Assembly: GCA_009379845.1 (NCBI GenBank)
Contig: WHSZ01000027.1
Coordinates: 1 to 64,000 of the forward strand
Origin: Pseudonocardiaceae bacterium
GTDB taxonomy: Bacteria > Actinomycetota > Actinomycetes > Mycobacteriales > Pseudonocardiaceae
Length of the DNA: 64,000 nucleotides
Direction: 5' to 3'
Positions 63,907-64,000 of the stretch are shown here, piece by piece (position 1 is the first letter of the stretch; each line of letters opens with the position of its first letter). The notes under the pieces are model-generated. The model did not search any database. It was not told the DNA's origin and worked only from the letters and a program-made list of their open reading frames with translations. The translations under genes and the position numbers were made by a program.

Positions 63907-64000
63907 GTGACGACGGTCTTGATCTGTGACGACCGGCGCAGTGTGCGGGAAGGTCTCACCCGCGTTATGTCCGCTGTCCCAGGGGTCAGCCGCATCGACT
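63907..64000 (+). CDS. Response regulator (N-terminal fragment, cut by window end)
   Basis: GTG 63907 behind AGGAAAGGAG. The 31 visible residues, MTTVLICDDRRSVREGLTRV and following, form the first strand and helix of a receiver domain, with the acidic pair DD. Probably a LuxR/NarL-type regulator, but the effector domain is outside the window. Confidence 0.75.
   Translation, partial: MTTVLICDDRRSVREGLTRVMSAVPGVSRID

Overview
The window is chromosomal core DNA of a high-GC actinomycete. The most likely placement is Pseudonocardiales (Saccharomonospora, Prauserella or Amycolatopsis-like): gene order is largely collinear with the Mycobacterium tuberculosis secY to whiB3 stretch, but there are family traits such as a DUF3558 lipoprotein, a Gly-rich PPE-like protein ending in a TAPPVIGE tail, and eccE next to an ESX-4 type system. 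No rRNA, tRNA, prophage, insertion sequence or CRISPR array was seen.

Layout. 1-7.8 kb: end of the S10/spc/alpha ribosomal clusters (secY partial, adk, map, infA, rpmJ, rpsM, rpsK, rpsD, rpoA, rplQ, truA). 7.8-23.7 kb: an AbiEi/DUF559-like gene, then a complete ESX-4 type VII secretion locus (an unknown gene, eccE, eccB, mycP, eccD, fused eccC, Hsp70-like Rv3446c-type protein, two WXG100 substrates). 23.9-26.3 kb: rplM-rpsI and glmM. 26.7-30.0 kb: three genes that look like type VII substrates or accessory proteins. 30.0-34.3 kb: hydrolase, glmS, NAD(P)HX repair enzyme. 34.3-41.9 kb: a polyol uptake and oxidation operon (binding protein, two permeases, two zinc dehydrogenases, DeoR regulator, xylulokinase) without its ATPase. 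41.9-50.0 kb: alr, hydrolase, tsaE, a GT39 membrane protein, a carboxyltransferase, tsaB-rimI-tsaD (t6A synthesis). 50.0-53.5 kb: two tandem PhoD phosphatases. 53.7-55.6 kb: GntR regulator and an idonate/sorbitol-type dehydrogenase. 55.8-59.0 kb: a second type VII substrate/chaperone set (YxxxD protein, lipoprotein, PPE-like, EspG-like). 59.0-64.0 kb: CIRCE-groES-groEL1, whiB3, MerR-like regulator, an Rv3415c-like protein and the start of a response regulator.

The most striking non-genic signal is a dispersed palindrome: two 14-base arms (TTACCGCGTTTAGC and its complement) around a 2-base centre. About fifteen copies lie at eleven loci between 2.5 and 53.6 kb. Ten loci sit just 3' of a stop codon, often between convergent genes, and several carry extended, compensating flanks. 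Four loci hold two copies with a related spacer. One copy lies in frame inside truA, and another supplies the stop codons of truA and of the convergent gene. Other notable signals are a three-hairpin leader before rpsM, a probable CTG start for truA, PHO-box-like repeats before both phoD genes, and tandem duplication of the last codons plus stop at two gene ends. All functional names come from reading protein motifs and synteny; no database search was run.
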